DNA of 64,000 nucleotides from Bacteroidia bacterium (GTDB lineage: Bacteria > Bacteroidota > Bacteroidia > Cytophagales > JAAEPT01): NCBI GenBank assembly GCA_030431525.1, contig JAUIJC010000006.1:1-64000 (forward strand), given 5' to 3'. Made by a program: the position numbers and the translations under genes. The notes beneath the pieces are model-generated. The model did no database searches and was not told the origin of the DNA. It saw only the letters and a list, made by a program, of their open reading frames with translations. Every line of letters starts with the position of its first letter. The stretch's first letter is position 1. Below, piece by piece: positions 24,317-32,932 of this stretch.

Positions 24317-25276
24317 ATGGATAGGTTTGTTTCCATAATTATCCCTCTATTTAATAGAGAAGGTTTAGTGAGTGAAACTCTTGATTCTATTTCTAAACAG
24401 AAATATTCTAATTGGGAGTGCATCATAGTTGATGATGGTAGTACAGATGATTCTGTCAAAGTTGTTAGTGAATATATACTCACAAATTCAAGGTTTATTC
24501 TTTATAAAAGACCAACATCCTATCTGAAAGGAGCGAATTCTTGCCGTAATTTTGGTCTTGAGCAATCGAAAGGGGAATTTGTTCATTTTTTAGATTCTGA
24601 TGATATACTTCATGAGAACTTCCTAAGTGAAGTAGTTAGTGTATTTTCAGATGAAAAAATAGATGCAGTAATTGTCTCTAGTCGTTTTTTTGACGGTAGT
24701 TCTTTAAACTTGCTTGGTCAGTGGAGGAATGTTAGTCCAAATGGTCTGGAGTATTTTGATCTTCTAGAGGGTTTTTTGGCTGACACAACTGGTTGGCCAA
24801 TAAGTGCGCCTGTTTGGAGGAGAAAAAGCCTTGTGTCCTCTCCTTTTGATGCTTTTTTGTATTCTTCGCAAGATTGGTTGTTTCATGTTCAGGTTTTGTT
24901 AAGTGAGCCTAATTTGGTTTTTTTGGAGAAAGAGCTTCTTTATATTAGGAGGGATGGTGAAAGAATAGGTAATGTTAAGTCATTTGAAAAATTGATGTCT
25001 ACTTTTTGTTCTAGAAGAAAAGTTTTAAAAGAAATAAATATACGTTTTCGAAACGTTGAACGTGATACTTTTTTTTTACCACTTCTTAGGTCTCATTTTT
25101 CGGTTATTCGAACTGCATTGGAGGAACGAGAGTTTTTATTTTTTGTAAGAGTCTTGCTTTCTGTGCTTCAAGACTTTCCTATTCGTGTAAGTTTTGTGCC
25201 TTTGTGTAGGTTGATTTTCCTTGGTTTGCCGTTATCTCTTGTTTTGGGGAGAGGGTACTCTTTCTTTAAGATTTAA
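24317..25276 (+). CDS. Glycosyltransferase family 2 protein
   Basis: A 319-residue transferase with the GT2 N-terminus (VSIIIPLFNREGLVSETLDS), the nucleotide-binding sequence IIVDDGSTDDS and the metal-binding HFLDSDDILH (DxD type). The C-terminal half has hydrophobic stretches (LFFVRVLLSVLQ, then CRLIFLGLPLSLVLG) that could attach it to the membrane. It probably adds one sugar to the repeat unit on the cytosolic side. The gene is strikingly AT-rich compared with the flanks of the locus. Confidence 0.87.
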   Translation: MDRFVSIIIPLFNREGLVSETLDSISKQKYSNWECIIVDDGSTDDSVKVVSEYILTNSRFILYKRPTSYLKGANSCRNFGLEQSKGEFVHFLDSDDILHENFLSEVVSVFSDEKIDAVIVSSRFFDGSSLNLLGQWRNVSPNGLEYFDLLEGFLADTTGWPISAPVWRRKSLVSSPFDAFLYSSQDWLFHVQVLLSEPNLVFLEKELLYIRRDGERIGNVKSFEKLMSTFCSRRKVLKEINIRFRNVERDTFFLPLLRSHFSVIRTALEEREFLFFVRVLLSVLQDFPIRVSFVPLCRLIFLGLPLSLVLGRGYSFFKI

Positions 25277-25291
25277 AAAAATACCAAGTAT

Positions 25292-26419
25292 ATGTCAAAA
25301 GTAATGTCCGTTCTGATTTCACATATTCCTATACCAAGTGTTAAAAATGGTAGTTGGAATAAAATGTTAGAATATTTCTTCTTGGATTATGATGGGGCAA
25401 AAGTTGATTGCCTGATAGATGTTTTAAATGGTGATGAGATTACTAATGGTCAGTTTCCATGTGAGAAACACTCTATTTATGAAGCTAATATTTTTGAGAG
25501 AAAGTTTCTTAGGAAGGATAAATATTATAAAATAATTCGGGTAATTAGAAGGCTTTTGGATGAAAATGATTATTTGATTCTTGGTGTAGTTGATAATATA
25601 AAGATGTTAACACTCTTATCCAGAGAATTATCAGCTGATGAGCGTTCCAGGTGTAAAATAATTTTTTTTATACATGGTTTTAGCTACCACTTCTCTAACC
25701 GGGATGCTTTGAGCTTTTTTTCCAAAATGGACCATATTGTTTATCTGACCATTGATTCCTATTTGGCTGAGAAACAGAGGTATCATTCAATTTCCTGTGA
25801 AGTTTCTATTCTTCATAATGGTATTGATAATCAAAGGTTCATGATTCCTTCCTCTTTCGAGAAAGAAAAGGTTAGAAGGAAATTGGGATGGCAATCTGAA
25901 GGCTATGTGTTTATTTGGGTATCTCATGATAGGCCAAAAAAAGGTTTATTTCTATTATTAAATCTATGGCCTAAAATTCTTGAGAAGTATCCTAATTCTA
26001 CTTTAAAAGTCATTGGTGCTTCTAGGGATTTTGATATTAAGGGTGTAACATTTTATGGGAAAGTTCCCAATAGTGAGCTCCCTGAATTTTATATGGCGTC
26101 AGATATATTTCTTTTTACTACTCTTTGTGAAGAGGGTTACCCCTTGTCATTATCGGAGGCTATAAATTGTGGTTTGTTTCCCATTGGTTCGGATTTGGGA
26201 GGAGTTGCTGAAACGATGAATGGTAACGGTATTTTAATTAAGTATCCACATTTCGAGAGTGATTGGCTAAAAGGTGTTTCTCAAGCTATTGAAATTTTAG
26301 ATAAAAATAATAATGTTAATCCTTATCTAAGTCAAGTTAAAGAGGGGGTTTATACAATAAATCATTGGTGTTATGATTTTAATCACATTTTTGAACAATG
26401 GAAAAAACGTTTATCATAG
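25292..26419 (+). CDS. Glycosyltransferase family 4-like protein
   Basis: A 375-residue GT-B fold transferase. The C-terminal domain shows HNGIDNQRF, WVSHDRPKKGLFLLLNLWP and the sugar-nucleotide-binding EEGYPLSLSEAINCGLFPIG, which ends with the E-x7-E pattern used by GT4 retaining enzymes. The N-terminal domain is much diverged. The stop codon lies inside the following neuB gene, giving a 22-base overlap, so translation is coupled. Donor and linkage are unknown. Confidence 0.82.
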   Translation: MSKVMSVLISHIPIPSVKNGSWNKMLEYFFLDYDGAKVDCLIDVLNGDEITNGQFPCEKHSIYEANIFERKFLRKDKYYKIIRVIRRLLDENDYLILGVVDNIKMLTLLSRELSADERSRCKIIFFIHGFSYHFSNRDALSFFSKMDHIVYLTIDSYLAEKQRYHSISCEVSILHNGIDNQRFMIPSSFEKEKVRRKLGWQSEGYVFIWVSHDRPKKGLFLLLNLWPKILEKYPNSTLKVIGASRDFDIKGVTFYGKVPNSELPEFYMASDIFLFTTLCEEGYPLSLSEAINCGLFPIGSDLGGVAETMNGNGILIKYPHFESDWLKGVSQAIEILDKNNNVNPYLSQVKEGVYTINHWCYDFNHIFEQWKKRLS

Positions 26420-27402
26420 CCGAAATTGGCCAAGCTCACGACGGTAGTCTTGGTATTCTACATTCCTATATTGATGCTTTGGCCGAAACAGGTGTTGATG
26501 CTATCAAGTTTCAGACTCACATTGCTAAAGCTGAGAGTAGTGTTCACGAACCGTTTCGCGTGAAGTTTTCCTATGAGGACAAAACCCGCTATGATTATTG
26601 GAGGCGAATGGGGTTTACCTTAGGGCAGTGGAAGGAAATCAAGGCTCACTGTGATGAGGTTGGTTTAGAATTTATGTCCTCTCCTTTTTCGCAAGAGGCA
26701 GTGGACTGGTTGGAAGAAGTTGGAGTTAAAAGGTATAAAATAGGTTCAGGGGAAGTTAATAACTTTCTAATGTTAGAGAAGGTAGCAAGGACGGGTAAGC
26801 CAGTGATTCTGTCTTCTGGTATGAGTTCTTTTGAAGAGCTGGATAGGGGAGTATCCTTTTTAAATGATAGAGGTGTTGATGTTTCTATTCTCCAGTGTAC
26901 TACAGCATATCCTACACAGCCGAATGAATGGGGGTTAAATGTCATTGGTGAACTGAAAGATCGCTATAAAATCCCTGTTGGGTTTTCCGATCATTCTGGT
27001 CAGCCTTATGCCTGTTTAGCAGCGACTTCGTTAGGGGCCTCCGTAATTGAGTTTCACGCGGTGTTTGACCGTAGGATGTTCGGGCCAGACTCTCGTTCTT
27101 CTTTAACCATTGATGAGATTTCATTTTTGGTGGAAGGAGTTAGAAAAATTGATGAGGCATTTGCCAATTCCGTAGATAAACATGATAATTCAAAGTTCTC
27201 AAACCTCAAAGGAATTTTTGAAAAGTCTTTGGCCTTAAACAAGGATTTACCTGAAGGACATATAATAACCTTTGAAGATTTAGAAACCAAAAAACCAAAA
27301 GGTTTTGGACTTGCCGCGGCAGACTTTGAGAAGGTCCTGGGGAAACGGCTTCGGAGAACAATGTCTAAGTGGGATTTCTTGAATGAAGAGGATATCAATT
27401 AA
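26398..27402 (+). CDS. neuB: Nonulosonic acid synthase (NeuB family, with C-terminal SAF domain)
   Basis: A 334-residue enzyme starting MEKTFIIAEIGQAHDGSLG. The TIM-barrel catalytic domain contains DAIKFQTHIAKAES, YKIGSGEVNNF and PVGFSDHSGQPYACLAA; the last 70 residues are a SAF (antifreeze-like) domain that closes the active site of a neighbouring subunit. NeuB-type enzymes condense phosphoenolpyruvate with an N-acetylmannosamine-type sugar to give sialic or legionaminic acid. Which of these is made cannot be told from sequence alone. A terminator follows immediately after the stop. Confidence 0.88.
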   Translation: MEKTFIIAEIGQAHDGSLGILHSYIDALAETGVDAIKFQTHIAKAESSVHEPFRVKFSYEDKTRYDYWRRMGFTLGQWKEIKAHCDEVGLEFMSSPFSQEAVDWLEEVGVKRYKIGSGEVNNFLMLEKVARTGKPVILSSGMSSFEELDRGVSFLNDRGVDVSILQCTTAYPTQPNEWGLNVIGELKDRYKIPVGFSDHSGQPYACLAATSLGASVIEFHAVFDRRMFGPDSRSSLTIDEISFLVEGVRKIDEAFANSVDKHDNSKFSNLKGIFEKSLALNKDLPEGHIITFEDLETKKPKGFGLAAADFEKVLGKRLRRTMSKWDFLNEEDIN

Positions 27403-27409
27403 TGTTAAG

Positions 27410-27440
27410 GCCCTCAATGATGTTGAGGGCTTTTCTATTT
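27410..27440 (+). terminator. Intrinsic terminator between neuB and neuC
   Basis: GCCCTCAA (27410-27417) and TTGAGGGC (27423-27430) form a perfect 8-bp stem with a 5-base loop, followed by TTTTCTATTT. It ends the transcript just after neuB, although neuC and neuA act in the same pathway. Confidence 0.85.
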
Positions 27441-27456
27441 TGAGTTGAATAGTTTT

Positions 27457-27464
27457 TATCTTTG
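27457..27464 (+). promoter_or_regulatory. Bacteroidota -7 element upstream of neuC
   Basis: TATCTTTG matches TAnnTTTG, 17 bases after the T run of the preceding terminator and 48 bases before the neuC ATG at 27513. There is no well-placed -33 TTG, so the call rests on the -7 box and its position. It would restart transcription for the second half of the locus. Confidence 0.5.
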
Positions 27465-27512
27465 TGTTTTGGGGTAAACGTTTGGTCTGCTCCATTATAC
27501 CGATATTCATTG

Positions 27513-28673
27513 ATGGGTTCGAAAAGAAAAATATGTGTCGTTGTAACGGCAAGGCCTTCCTATAGTAGGGTGAAGACGGCATTAAGGGCAATTGATAACC
27601 ATCCAAGCTTGGAATTGCAACTTGTTGTTGCTGGTTCTGCACTTTTGGGTAGATATGGTAATGCTGTTGATTATATTGAAAATGATGGATTCAAAATTTC
27701 CGAAAAGGTCTATAATGTTTTGGAAGGCGAGAATCCTACATCAATGGCTAAAACCACAGGTATAGGTCTGATGGAATTAGCTAATGTCTTTTATAATTTA
27801 CAGCCTGATGCCGTTGTAACGATTGCTGATCGGTTTGAAACAATTGCAACTTCAATTGCAGCTTCTTATCAAAATATTCCCTTGATTCATATTCAAGGTG
27901 GAGAAGTAACAGGCAATATTGATGAAAAGGTTCGGCATGCAAATACCAAATTAGCGGATATTCATCTTGTTGCTTCGGATAGCGCCCGAGAGAGGGTGTT
28001 AAGGATGGGTGAACATGATGAATATGTGTTTAATACGGGTTGTCCTTCCATAGATTTGGCTGCAGATATCCTAAATTCTCCTCAACTTGATTTTGAACCA
28101 ATTGAGAAATATGGAGGAGTTGGTGCAAATGTATTAGCGAATCAGGATTACTTGGTGGTTATGCAACATCCTGTTACCACTGAGTATGGTGCTGCACGAA
28201 GGGACGTTGAGGAGACCCTGAAAGCTGTTCATGAGTTAGGAGTTCCCACTTTTTGGTTTTGGCCAAATGTCGATGCAGGAGCTGATGGCACCTCAACGGG
28301 TATTCGATCCTTTAGGGAAAAGCATAATTTGGATAATATTCGTTTTTTTAAAAATATGGCGCCTCAGGATTTTTTACGTCTTCTTTTGAATTCAAAATGT
28401 TTGATTGGCAATTCCAGTGTTGGAATTAGGGAGTGTTCTTTCTTGGGCGTTCCGGTTGTCAATATTGGTACTCGTCAACATGGTAGGGATCGAGGTCGGA
28501 ATGTAAAGGATGTAGGATATGATTCCCAATTAATCAAGGATGCCATTACTAGCCATTTGAATAATGGCCAATACGAACAGGAATACATTTATGGCGATGG
28601 AAAGTCAGGAGAAAGAATAGCAGCTCTTTTGTCAAATGTGGAGTTGAGATTTCATAAAACAATTACCTACTGA
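27513..28673 (+). CDS. neuC: UDP-N-acetylglucosamine 2-epimerase, hydrolysing (NeuC-like)
   Basis: A 386-residue GT-B fold enzyme from ATG 27513 (MGSKRKICVVVTARPSYSRV). VVTARPSYSRVKTAL, VVTIADRFETIATSIAA, HIQGGEVTGNIDEKVRHANT and GNSSVGIRECSFLGVPVVNIG are all features of the hydrolysing 2-epimerases. It would release an N-acetylmannosamine-type sugar, the substrate of NeuB, from its UDP precursor. The sequence alone does not tell whether the substrate is UDP-GlcNAc or a bacillosamine derivative. It overlaps the next gene at TGATG. Confidence 0.88.
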   Translation: MGSKRKICVVVTARPSYSRVKTALRAIDNHPSLELQLVVAGSALLGRYGNAVDYIENDGFKISEKVYNVLEGENPTSMAKTTGIGLMELANVFYNLQPDAVVTIADRFETIATSIAASYQNIPLIHIQGGEVTGNIDEKVRHANTKLADIHLVASDSARERVLRMGEHDEYVFNTGCPSIDLAADILNSPQLDFEPIEKYGGVGANVLANQDYLVVMQHPVTTEYGAARRDVEETLKAVHELGVPTFWFWPNVDAGADGTSTGIRSFREKHNLDNIRFFKNMAPQDFLRLLLNSKCLIGNSSVGIRECSFLGVPVVNIGTRQHGRDRGRNVKDVGYDSQLIKDAITSHLNNGQYEQEYIYGDGKSGERIAALLSNVELRFHKTITY

Positions 28674-29374
28674 TGAGGGTTTTAGGATTAATACCTGCGC
28701 GTGGCGGATCTAAAGGGGTTAAAAGGAAGAACGTGAAGCTACTTGATGGGAAACCTTTAATCTCCTACGCCATTGAATGTGCGCAAGCAAGTGAGTTTAT
28801 TTCCACAGTTGCTGTAACCTCAGATGATGAAGAAATAATTGAGGTGGCATCAACTTTCGAAGGAGTAGAGGTAATCAAGAGACCTAATGATCTTGCTCAG
28901 GATACCTCGTCAGTAGTTCCGGTTGTTGAACATGCGCTTAAGTATCTTGATGAACAGTTTGATTTCATTGTCTTATTGCAGCCGACCGCGCCAATTCGTA
29001 CAGGAGTTGATGTAGATAATGTCTTGAAGTTGTTTGGTGAAGATACTTTGCTTGAAGCTGTTATTTCTGTGATACCCATGGATGATGTTCATCCCTCCCG
29101 AATGTACGTCCTGGAAAGTGATGCAAGTTTACTTCCATTTACAGGGGAAGCGGAAACTGCAAGGAGGCAAGAGTTAGAACCAGTATATTATAGAAATGGC
29201 TGCATTTATGCAGTTAGGACTGAGGTGTTTATTAAACAGAAAACATTAATGCCTCCGCGTAAGAAAGCTTATGTTATGCCTGCAGATTGGTTGGCAAATA
29301 TTGATAGTCCAAGAGATTGGATTGTGACAGAGGCTTTAGTAAAGGCTTGGAAAAAAGGAGAATTATGCGACTAA
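28673..29374 (+). CDS. neuA: CMP-nonulosonate cytidylyltransferase (NeuA-like)
   Basis: A 233-residue nucleotidyltransferase. The CTP-binding loop LIPARGGSKGVKRKN is at the N-terminus, and VVEHALKYL, VLLQPTAPIRTGVDVD and YYRNGCIYAV are typical of acylneuraminate cytidylyltransferases. It activates the acid made by NeuB to a CMP-sugar donor. The family also includes CMP-Kdo synthetases, but the neighbouring neuB and neuC point to a nonulosonic acid. The start overlaps the neuC stop by one base and its own stop overlaps the next gene by 10 bases. Confidence 0.88.
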   Translation: MRVLGLIPARGGSKGVKRKNVKLLDGKPLISYAIECAQASEFISTVAVTSDDEEIIEVASTFEGVEVIKRPNDLAQDTSSVVPVVEHALKYLDEQFDFIVLLQPTAPIRTGVDVDNVLKLFGEDTLLEAVISVIPMDDVHPSRMYVLESDASLLPFTGEAETARRQELEPVYYRNGCIYAVRTEVFIKQKTLMPPRKKAYVMPADWLANIDSPRDWIVTEALVKAWKKGELCD

Positions 29375-30327
29375 GAATTTTGAATGCTGAACCAAAGGAC
29401 TACAGCCGTCAAGCTTTTGAAATTCTTTCAACAGTTGGTAAAATTAAAGAGACTTCTTTAACTCAGGAGTCTATAATTGATGAATTAGAAGATATTGACG
29501 CCCTAATTGTGAGATTAGGTGTTCATGTTACAAAAAAAGTACTTGATTCAGCACCAAGGCTCAAATATGTTATTAGTGCTACAACTGGGACCGATCATAT
29601 TGATGTACAAGAATGTGAGGCTCGTAGTATTAGGGTTATTTGTCTAAAGAATGAACAGGAATTTCTTAGGACAATTCCTTCAACTTCTGAACATACTTGG
29701 GGGTTACTACTTTCATTGTTAAGAAAGACTCCATTTGCATTCGATTCTGTAAGAAAGGGGGAATGGAGCCGTCAGGAGTTTAGAGGAAATAATTTGTTAG
29801 GAAAGACTGTTGGGATTTTAGGTCTTGGGAGGATAGGGCAACATGTTGCAAGGTATGCATTAGCATTTGGGTGTAAGGTGATTGCTTATGATCCCTCTCC
29901 GTTATCATGGGTTGAAGGGGTAAAACGAAAATCCTCTGTTGAAAAATTATTGAGTTCATCAGAGATACTCCTAATACATATTCCATTTGATGATAATACA
30001 AAGCAATATTTGAATCAAGAGAAATTAACCTTGCTTCCTCATGGGGCTGTTGTTATAAATACCTCAAGGTCAGGTGTTTGGGATGAGGTGGCTGTTTTGG
30101 ATATGCTTCAATCTGGAAGATTAGGTGCAGTTGCTACTGACGTTTTAAGTGGTGAACAAGATGGAATATCACTAGTGAATCATCCTATGATTGTATATGC
30201 CAAATCAGCAAAAAATTTGTTAATCACTCCACACATTGGTGGTGCTACTCTTGAGTCAATGCATATGACAGAGGAATTCATTGCTGAAAAGTTTGTAAAA
30301 GTTTTAGAAGGTGACCTTAGATCTTAA
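29365..30327 (+). CDS. D-2-hydroxyacid dehydrogenase family protein in the polysaccharide locus
   Basis: A 320-residue protein from ATG 29365. The cofactor motif is GILGLGRIGQHVARYALAFG (about residues 152-171) and the catalytic residues are Arg in NTSRSGVWDE, Glu in SGEQDG and His in ITPHIGGATLES. The family reduces 2-oxo acids or oxidises hydroxy acids. Its overlap with neuA (10 bases) places it in the same operon and suggests it makes or removes a hydroxy-acid group, for example a glyceryl or lactyl decoration; this last point is speculation. A longer upstream reading that begins in neuA is unlikely. Confidence 0.8.
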   Translation: MRLRILNAEPKDYSRQAFEILSTVGKIKETSLTQESIIDELEDIDALIVRLGVHVTKKVLDSAPRLKYVISATTGTDHIDVQECEARSIRVICLKNEQEFLRTIPSTSEHTWGLLLSLLRKTPFAFDSVRKGEWSRQEFRGNNLLGKTVGILGLGRIGQHVARYALAFGCKVIAYDPSPLSWVEGVKRKSSVEKLLSSSEILLIHIPFDDNTKQYLNQEKLTLLPHGAVVINTSRSGVWDEVAVLDMLQSGRLGAVATDVLSGEQDGISLVNHPMIVYAKSAKNLLITPHIGGATLESMHMTEEFIAEKFVKVLEGDLRS

Positions 30328-30335
30328 TTACCAAA

Positions 30336-31775
30336 ATGAAAATTTGTCTTTTTGTACCTGACGGTGTTGGGATAAAGAATTATTTGTATTCATCAATTGT
30401 TCCCAAGCTCATTTCTAATGGGCATGAGGTGATTCTTTGGCATCGATTGTCTCCGAAAGTTATTAAGGAGGTTAACGATTTGCATGGGTTTAAATTGGAT
30501 TCAGTTTCTATCCCAAAGTATAGGGAGGGTGTTTGGGAAAAGTTTTATAGGGAAGCAGCTGCTCTAGCGAGACTTAGATATAATTCTAAAATAAGAAAAA
30601 ATAGGACCATTTTAAGTAATAATTGGAAGCACAGGGAGCGAAGGTGGTCTAAGAAGTTTTTTTACAGGTTAATTGCGCTGTATGTTTTCTTTTATGGTAA
30701 AACTTATGATCAAGTACTCAAGATTGAAGAAAAACACTCTAAGTTTCTAAATCAATCTAAATTTTTAGATGGATTTAGGAAGGTGATTAAGGATGTGAAT
30801 CCTGATTTATTGTTTTGTACTCATCAACGAGCAATTTTGGCTATACCTGCTGTGAAGGCTTCTAATTTAGAGGGGGTTAGGTCTGTAACGGCAGTGTATT
30901 CATGGGATAATTTACCAAAAGCTAGGATGCCTATTCGTACTGATCAATATTTGGTTTGGTCTGACTATATGCTTAATGAATTAAGTATTTACTATCCAGA
31001 AATTGATTTGAATCAAGTTAAAGTTGTAGGTACGCCTCAATTTGAATTTTATAAGGAGGGGGCTACTGTTTCAAGGAGCCTTTTTTGTAAAGAATTTGGG
31101 CTTGATGAAAATAAGAAAATTATTTGTTTCTCTGGAGATGATTTAAGGACCTCTCCCTATGATCCAGATTACCTAAAAGATATCGCATCTGCAATTTTAG
31201 AAATACCTGAAAAAAATCGACCACAAATTCTACTTCGAAGATGTCCTGTAGATTTTTCTGAAAGGTTTAAAAAGGTGGTGAAAGAGTTTCCAGAAATAAT
31301 CAAGGTGTCAGAACCTTTATGGTCTTTCGAAGGGAGTAGTAAAGATTGGAGTCTTATCTATCCGAAACATGAAGATGTTAAGTTATTGGTTAATGTAGCA
31401 GCTCATTGTGAAGCAGTAATTAATGTTGGCTCTACAATGGCACATGATTTTTCAATATTTAATAAACCAGCTATTTACATCTCATATGATCAACCTTATG
31501 CTCTTGGTTGGTCCACTGAAGTCATATATCAATTAGAGCACTTCCAATCAATGGAAGGATTGGATCCAGTTGTATGGTTACACTCAAAGGGAGATCTTGT
31601 TAAAGTGATTGGTGATGTCCTTAATCACCCTAATAAAGTAGCAAAAGATAGAGGTAAGTGGTTTAATAGAATTATGAGTGTTGATCTTTCAGAGGCATCG
31701 TCTGAAATTGTTCAAGTACTAGTAGGGGAATATCATGAAGCTTTTCAAAAAGGGCAGTCTGAAATTTTAGATTGA
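30336..31775 (+). CDS. Unrecognised cytosolic protein of GT-B-like appearance, probable polysaccharide synthesis
   Basis: A 479-residue protein without signal peptide or clear membrane helix. The N-terminus, MKICLFVPDGVGIKNYLYSS, looks like the start of a GT-B Rossmann domain. Later VINVGSTMAHDFSIFNKPAIYISYDQP resembles the nucleotide-sugar pocket of some surface-carbohydrate transferases, in which GSTMAHDF would bind the phosphates. I do not recognise the family with confidence. Its position between neuA/dehydrogenase and three GT4 genes, with 8 bases to the previous gene, indicates that it transfers a residue of the polymer, perhaps the nonulosonic acid. A missing DxD motif fits GT-B. Confidence 0.5.
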   Translation: MKICLFVPDGVGIKNYLYSSIVPKLISNGHEVILWHRLSPKVIKEVNDLHGFKLDSVSIPKYREGVWEKFYREAAALARLRYNSKIRKNRTILSNNWKHRERRWSKKFFYRLIALYVFFYGKTYDQVLKIEEKHSKFLNQSKFLDGFRKVIKDVNPDLLFCTHQRAILAIPAVKASNLEGVRSVTAVYSWDNLPKARMPIRTDQYLVWSDYMLNELSIYYPEIDLNQVKVVGTPQFEFYKEGATVSRSLFCKEFGLDENKKIICFSGDDLRTSPYDPDYLKDIASAILEIPEKNRPQILLRRCPVDFSERFKKVVKEFPEIIKVSEPLWSFEGSSKDWSLIYPKHEDVKLLVNVAAHCEAVINVGSTMAHDFSIFNKPAIYISYDQPYALGWSTEVIYQLEHFQSMEGLDPVVWLHSKGDLVKVIGDVLNHPNKVAKDRGKWFNRIMSVDLSEASSEIVQVLVGEYHEAFQKGQSEILD

Positions 31776-32923
31776 TGAATACAATGCATATATGCTTTCT
31801 AACTCATGAATACCCGCCATTACAACATGGAGGCATAGGCTCCTTTGTTCAGGCATTGGGTCGTGAGATGGTTCAGTATGGAATTAATGTTTCTGTGGTC
31901 GGTCCAGGGGGAGAAGAAACAGAGGTGGTTGAGAATGATTTTGGAGTGAAGGTTTATAGACTTCCACGCCCTAGCTGGAAAATTGGGCGTTTCTACCAAA
32001 ATGCTAAAAATATAAATAAAAAACTTTGGGAACTTCATTCCCAACATCCTATAGACGCCATAGAGACTTCGGAGTTGGGAATGGCCTTTGTTGATGCTAA
32101 TCTTCCTGCTCAAAAGGTGATTCGTATGCATGGTGGGCATCATTTTTTTGCAAAGACGCTAGGTAAGAAACCTGCCTTTTGGCGGTCTTATCAAGAAAAA
32201 AAATCATTTAGAAAAGCTGATCATATCATTGCAGTTAGCCGGTTTGTTGGTGAAGAAACAAGGAATTTGTTGCGGTTGGGGAATCGTAAAATTGATGTTA
32301 TTTACAACCCAATAAATGTTAAGAAGTTTTTTAGAGCAGATTCTCAAAAGGTTTTAAAGGGTAAACTGTTGTTTGTGGGGACTGTTTGTGAGAAGAAGGG
32401 TGTCCAACAATTAGTTGAAGCGATGCCTGAAATAGTTCGTAAACATCCTGAAGCCAGTTTAGATATTGTTGGTAGAGATTGGGTGGATCCTAAAACGAAA
32501 GAAAGCTATACGGAGTGGCTTAAAAATCATATACCTTTAGATGTAAAACATTGTGTGAACTTTGTTGGTGCAGTACCACATGATGAAATTCCAGTGTATA
32601 TTGAACGAGCTGAAGTTTGTGTATGTCCATCCTTGATGGAATCTTTTGGATTGATGTGGGTTGAAATGCTTGCGATGGGAAAGCCTGTAGTTGGAAGTTC
32701 TGTTGGTCCAGCAAATGAATTATTTATACATGATGTAACGGGGTTCTTGGCAAACCCTTATTCTCCTTTTTCTATTGCCCAAAATGTAAATTCTATCCTT
32801 TCAAATCCTGAGAAGGCTAAGAAAATGGGAGAAAGGGCAAGAGAGGATGTCTTGAAACGTTTCAATTTAGATGTCCTAGTGATTCAAAATATTGAGGAGT
32901 TTCGACGTATTTGTGGAAAGTAG
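31775..32923 (+). CDS. Glycosyltransferase family 4 protein
   Basis: A 382-residue GT-B enzyme. ICFLTHEYPPLQHGGIGSFV at the N-terminus is the classical acceptor-side loop of GT4 proteins, and the C-terminal domain has FVGTVCEKKGVQQLVEAMPE and ESFGLMWVEMLAMGKPVVGS with the E-x7-E pattern. The ATG at 31775 overlaps the preceding stop (TGATG). It probably works on lipid-linked intermediates at the inner membrane. The linkage is unknown. Confidence 0.9.
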   Translation: MNTMHICFLTHEYPPLQHGGIGSFVQALGREMVQYGINVSVVGPGGEETEVVENDFGVKVYRLPRPSWKIGRFYQNAKNINKKLWELHSQHPIDAIETSELGMAFVDANLPAQKVIRMHGGHHFFAKTLGKKPAFWRSYQEKKSFRKADHIIAVSRFVGEETRNLLRLGNRKIDVIYNPINVKKFFRADSQKVLKGKLLFVGTVCEKKGVQQLVEAMPEIVRKHPEASLDIVGRDWVDPKTKESYTEWLKNHIPLDVKHCVNFVGAVPHDEIPVYIERAEVCVCPSLMESFGLMWVEMLAMGKPVVGSSVGPANELFIHDVTGFLANPYSPFSIAQNVNSILSNPEKAKKMGERAREDVLKRFNLDVLVIQNIEEFRRICGK

Positions 32924-32932
32924 GTGAGGGCT

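Noticed and set aside
28673-29374. Assigning the CMP-sugar gene as CMP-Kdo synthetase (KdsB) because kdsA/kdsD are in the locus
   Set aside because: Its immediate neighbours are neuB and neuC, and the PARGGSKG loop with YYRNGCIYAV fits NeuA-type enzymes better than KdsB.
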